In this document: piece by piece, positions 59,471-64,000 of the stretch
Layout: each line of letters starts with the position of its first letter
Numbering within the stretch: the first letter of the stretch is position 1
Source: Epiperipatus broadwayi
Taxonomy: Eukaryota > Onychophora > Udeonychophora > Euonychophora > Peripatidae
Direction of reading: 5' to 3'
Length of the DNA stretch: 64,000 nt
Assembly: GCA_028023455.1 (NCBI GenBank)
Contig: JAQFVV010012420.1
Location: 3,040,001 to 3,104,000, forward strand
Translations under genes and position numbers: made by a program
Notes under the pieces: generated by a model
Database searches by the model: none
Seen by the model: the letters and a program-made list of their open reading frames with translations, nothing else
What the model was told of the DNA's origin: nothing

Positions 59471-62459
59471 TATTCACAAACTGAGACTTGAATACATATT
59501 TATGAAAATATACTTTATTTCTGTACTATCTTTTTCATATCTACATTATTCTAGTTTTGGGTTGATTATTTTGTTGATATCTTGCTGTTTACAATTTTTA
59601 AATTAAATTGATTTACAAATATGAGTGTTTACTTAAAATACATGTGATATAGAGTTCAATATTATCCACCAATTCAAGCAACCTTGTAAAGGTTTGGAAC
59701 TAAATGGTCATAATCTGATGAACAGTTGTATTCTAAAAACAAAATCATAGGATACTTTGTTAGATATATATTTAACGTAAGTGTGTACTGATAACATAAG
59801 AATTAAAAAAGAGCTAGTATCATATTGTTACTTGTTTTTTATAACAACACATGACATTTTTATACACTTATTATGAAAAGAGGATCGATGGTTATCATTT
59901 GATCAATTATTGAGTATTAGTGACAACTTTTGGATTTGTGTTCAAGGATCTATATATATAACTTTTTAGAATAAAGGTACTAAAAGTTGAATGCGTCAGT
60001 TTTAAATAATTTCATTTCTACATGTTTCCACTTCAACAAATTCCCATTAAGAAAATTTTTCTTTTACAGGAAACTTGCCAAAATTTCAAAATATATTTGG
60101 GAATCTTTAAGCTTGAACTGTTTGAAAAGTAGAACAACAACTGTACCCCATTTCAAAACTATTTTAATGGCTTAGTCAAGTCTGTAATGGAAAAACATCT
60201 TTATTGCATCAATTTCAATCTAATAGGTTTTAAAATATATCATTCCTACAGTCCTAAAAGATAAAAACAATGAAATCTAGTTATAAATTTGAGTTATCTG
60301 TCAAAAAATTGTTTAAAGCTACTATATTTTAATAACATATTTACTAAACAAGTGTTATTAAATACAAAAGATAAAATTAAATGAATTAATTTTCTGCTAA
60401 GATAAAATTAGAAATAAAGAAGAAAAAAAAGAAAGTATATTGTCAAATATTTTTTAATAAATTTTAATAAAAAGATTTTAAAAAAATAGCGTATTAAAGT
60501 ACAAAGATAATTTATTATAATTTGTTTTAAAACATGACATTTTTATTTATTACTTTATATATTTATAAGAAATGGATAACAATACTGAGAGTAAAATAGA
60601 ATTTTATAAAAATTAAATACGTCTCATCCAAGAGCTAAAAAAGAATCATAATGGAAAATAGTAACAATGAAAGGATTTATTAATATTATCTAAAAGAGAG
60701 AAAAGTCATTTATGAAAAAAGTAATCAATCTAAAAAAAAAATCCTCAACAATCTTAGAGCTCACTTTTAATTTACTCGGATTTAAACGAAATTTGTCCTT
60801 TTATCGTGAATGACAATTACAATTATATTTAGAAACTTGCATTTATCATCAAAAATAGTAAAATTATTAAATTAATATATTTTTAATTTGCATGTCTCAT
60901 AAAATTCAAAATCAAAACTCCTATTTAATACTAATTTATTTTAAAATTTAATAATCATTTATACAGCTGCCACTATTTTTATTTACTAAATCAGAATTTT
61001 TCTTACTCAATAGATTAGAATATTTTTTTTTTCAAGTAGACAGCCTATACTCAATTCAGCTGACTATTCAGTTATTAGTCAGTAAAAGGGCATCTACGTA
61101 TTTTATGTTGAAGATGAAGCTCTCTTGTGGGATGTGAGCATTGGTGCACTCGGTATAAGAACAAAAACATGATTATAATATGATGTTGCCTTCAACATTG
61201 ATAATGATGTCCTACTCTCATAAATATGAAGATCTGAAGATTGTCAATCAATTGAAATTTTAGACATAAAACAATTTAAAAATATATATTAAAAAATAAA
61301 ATATTTATTTTAAAACAACAGAGAACATATTTAATAATGAAGTACAATTAAGTGATAATATTTTATTATCCACCATAGTTTGTCATTGTTTACTATCCTT
61401 TTAACTTAATTTATTTTAACATGTATTAAGAAAATGCCAGACTGCCAATGAAAAAGTACCAACTATTGTTTGATTTCAGCATTATGTTGCTTAGTTGGAT
61501 GTTAGGCAAAAATTCAGGTCAATAAAATATTTTTGTGATAATAATAAAAATGTTAAAAAGTTTACCTTATAGAGGTATTTAAATTTCTCAAAAATATTGG
61601 CAGAAATAACATTTCCTGACATTTATGTGATTCAATGAAGTAGCAAGCTTTATTGATGAAAAATTATATTGTGATATACTGGATAATCATTAGCGATAGC
61701 TTGCAGTTACATTCCATAAATCTTTTACTATTCAACTTGATGTTCAGTCAACCTAAAATTGAAATAACCTTCTTCAAATAACTCTTTGAATTATCATTTA
61801 AAATCTAAAAATGATTTTCAAAGAATCACCCAAACTAAAATTAATAGCATAAAAGCCAGCCCACCCTCCCAAAAGTAGTTTTTTAAATTTATTTACTTTT
61901 CTATATCTAATCAGATATTTAAAGGAAATAAGATATGATTTGAAACAGCAACTATGAAAAATAAATTAATTTGGTCATGTTTAATCATTATAAAGATCAG
62001 TTCAACTAATCTTCACAACCAGTGTCCTAATATTAAGCTAATAAACATGACTTCAATTATCAATGGAGGAAAAGTATCTTAAGTGCTATAATATTATAGT
62101 CTTGCATAGGATAACTAAACAACTAACAAATAGACATTTTATTAAATCTGTTTTCAAGTCTGTATCATGCATGTTTAAACACTGACTTTACCCCCACAAA
62201 AGTTACTTAATAATAGTTTGTTAAGCTAATTCAATAGCTAAGAAAATACCAACTGGAACTGAGAATTATTTACCCACAGGAGTTAACAACCTTCAAAGTT
62301 CAAATTTTGATAGTGCCCACTACAAATATATTTTCATAGTCTTTCAGCTTGTTAAGTGAAGGTATTTCTTGCTAATTCTATAGTTAAGAAACTAAACCAC
62401 CTAATCCAAATAATTGAGAAATATTTAGTAACTAGTTTAATTTAACTATAATCAATTAT
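59471..62459. other. AT-rich sequence, no gene recognised
   Basis: About 3 kb. The 62-codon frame at 59987-60175 shows no domain. No RNA gene or long repeat was recognised. Confidence 0.35.
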
Positions 62460-62580
62460 CTCGTCACTTAGTAGGTCATGCAACAATCAAGAAATAGAAG
62501 TAACTTAGTTGAATTTTAATCTGGAGAATCATTAACTCTGAGTCTATCCCTTTATTACTGCACCAAACCAAAAAAGACAT
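62460..62580 (+). mobile_element. SINE of the GTCATAAG family, copy 4, very diverged
   Basis: Only TTAGTAGGTCATGCAA, AGAAGTAACTTAGTTGAA and the terminal ATTACTGCACCAAACC words align with the other copies. Confidence 0.4.
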
Positions 62581-62785
62581 TAACTAAAATTAATAGACTT
62601 TAAACCTATTTCAGCAAGCATTTGTTTTCAAGTCACATATATTTAAATTAATTAAACACCACACAAATATGTAATGTATTAATATTCTTTACTTATGCCC
62701 TCTATTGAAATTTATAAAAATTAATTTTTTTATACAGTAATGTTTGATAAAAAAAAATAAGGACATGTGTTTCTTCCAGTCCAAT

Positions 62786-63375
62786 ATACTGCTGTTGATT
62801 ATTACATATTTAGATATTGTTTGATCATGCGAGATTATTTGGAAAAAGTTTGTGTTATTTCTGCATGAATTTTAGTGAAATAAGTGTCATTGAAATAAGA
62901 CTGCTAAATTGTAAGATTTAAGCTTTAACATCAGATAGATCACATTAGTTGTATTTAAATAAGAAATGAAGTTATTCTGTTTTTATAAGATTGTTCTTTT
63001 AACATGGAAATTGAACAAGAGCAATTGATCTCAAAACACATATAACCTGTACTTATTGGTTTGATTTTTTTTTTTTGCATGATAAATTATATAAAAAAAA
63101 CAAAAAACAGATTTGAACATTTCATAATCTGTTTTCAGATTTGAACAAATGTCACTGTTTATTTTTACATATTGTTTTGATCATGCAAGATTCTTTAGAA
63201 AAAAATAGTATTATTTAGCTCTTCTTGTGCATATATGCACATTTGGTAAAATAAGCAATATTGCAATAATACTGCTTAATTAAAAGATGCAAGCTTTAAC
63301 ATCAAATGATATTTTATAAAAAATGAAAGTGCTACATTATGTAAAATTGGTCCTCTCATAGTTGAACATAAATGG
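62786..63375 (+). repeat. Diverged direct repeat pair, period about 362 bp
   Basis: 62786-63013 and about 63150-63375 share in order ACATATT-TTGATCATGCRAGAT, AAATAAG, ATTGMAATAA-ACTGCT, AAGCTTTAACATCARAT and the TTTTATA-AATGAAGT region. It is a tandem dimer or an old LTR pair; nothing coding lies between. Confidence 0.6.
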
Positions 63376-64000
63376 TTAAGAATAAAACATGTACTCTAAA
63401 AATATGCACTGAATTCAAATTGCTAACAGAGTCCATAGACATAAAGGTTAAGTACAAATAACCAATAAGCAGTCATGAATATCTTCTGGTAGCTTACAGA
63501 TTAAGGCTCATTACTATGTTGAAATACTGCTTTAGATATAAAGTTTTGCTCAGCATCTATTTAATTGTATTGCCTTACTATCAGAATCATAATAGTTTTA
63601 TACTACTTGTGATCTTTCTGCAATAACTGTGATAATAAGATTGTTGTTTTTCAATCATATTTTCAGTCTTCAATTATATGTAGAGAAATTCTGAATCAAT
63701 GATTAGAATCAAATATTTTTAGGAGGTGCAAGAATGCATGATTATATAACATAAGCAATTGACATTGTAAAAAAAGTAAGTGTGAGTGATTTACCAGACT
63801 TTGAGTCATTAATTATGGTACAGCAGAAGGTAATATAATTAAAAATCAATCATTGTGTGAATGGATTGGGAAATCTTATTGAGAAATTTGTCATATCCTT
63901 ATAGATATAAAAACCTTACAAAAAATGCATTGAGTTTCTATTATTCAATATGTAACATTTAATATGCCATTAAAATTTCTATTTCTGTGTAAAGTCTATT
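63376..64000. other. AT-rich sequence, nothing recognised
   Basis: No feature was recognised up to the window end. Confidence 0.35.

Overview
This window is AT-rich (by eye, not computed), gene-poor DNA from a eukaryotic nuclear genome, most likely an invertebrate animal with a large, repeat-filled genome. The basis is the mix of elements: Penelope-like retroelements (PLEs) with a GIY-YIG domain, a LINE whose ORF1 has a PHD finger, Merlin DNA transposons, an LTR element and tRNA-derived SINEs. The species cannot be named from this. I found no convincing host protein-coding gene, no rRNA and no CRISPR. Open frames are few and short, and nearly every recognisable coding stretch is a decayed transposable element.

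The most striking content is a set of palindromic (fold-back) repeats that carry hammerhead ribozyme (HHR) motifs. Family 1 has seven insertions: 330-944, 3429-3620, 8318-9002, 15817-16055, 25856-26400, 47004-48206 and 58663-59457. Each is flanked by an 8-13 bp target-site duplication. Most contain a 42-nt type I hammerhead with the CUGAYGA and GAAAC core boxes, a minimal stem III and a covarying stem I. Where the unit occurs twice in the same orientation (58663-59457) the two cleavage sites are 454 bp apart. This resembles the animal retrozymes and HHR-bearing PLE terminal repeats described in the literature, but here in direct-plus-inverted arrays. Three further palindromes carry different HHR-like motifs: 24862-25194, 36457-36898 and 9553-11075. 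The PLE fragment at 29704-31200 and its small relative at 11547-11817 share a decayed HHR-like hairpin in their 3' part.

Layout: 0.3-1.3 kb, old family-1 copy and a hairpin; 2.0-2.6 kb, palindrome; 2.6-6.05 kb, LTR element with a decayed gag, its 5' LTR split by a family-1 insertion; 6.6 kb, SINE; 8.1-9.5 kb, family-1 copy between short inverted repeats; 9.5-11.1 kb, palindrome holding a pogo/Tigger-like element; 13.3-14.0 kb, RT relic; 24.9 and 25.9 kb, HHR fold-backs; 26.8 kb, LINE RT relic; 27.6-28.4 kb, small Merlin; 28.4-29.0 kb, PLE RT relic; 29.7-31.2 kb, head-to-head PLE; 32.4 kb, tRNA-Val-like sequence; 32.8-34.4 kb, LINE ORF1 with tandem 5' monomers; 34.4-35.5 kb, G-poor region with 123-bp repeats; 36.5 kb, tRNA-like plus HHR palindrome; 37.3, 38.6 and 62.8 kb, dimeric direct repeats; 43.2 kb, minisatellite; 46.1 kb, GIY-YIG relic; 47-48.2 kb, compound family-1 array; 51.5-54.2 kb, Merlin-like element with about 0.8-1 kb terminal inverted repeats; 55.6 kb, hairpin; 58.7-59.5 kb, youngest-looking family-1 array. 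The rest is AT-rich sequence in which I see nothing.

How the parts may work together (inference): PLEs and LINEs encode reverse transcriptase and endonuclease and could mobilise in trans the HHR units, which code for nothing. Self-cleavage would release unit-length RNA. Both the PLE and the HHR families end up in head-to-head inverted form, which points to a shared insertion mechanism.
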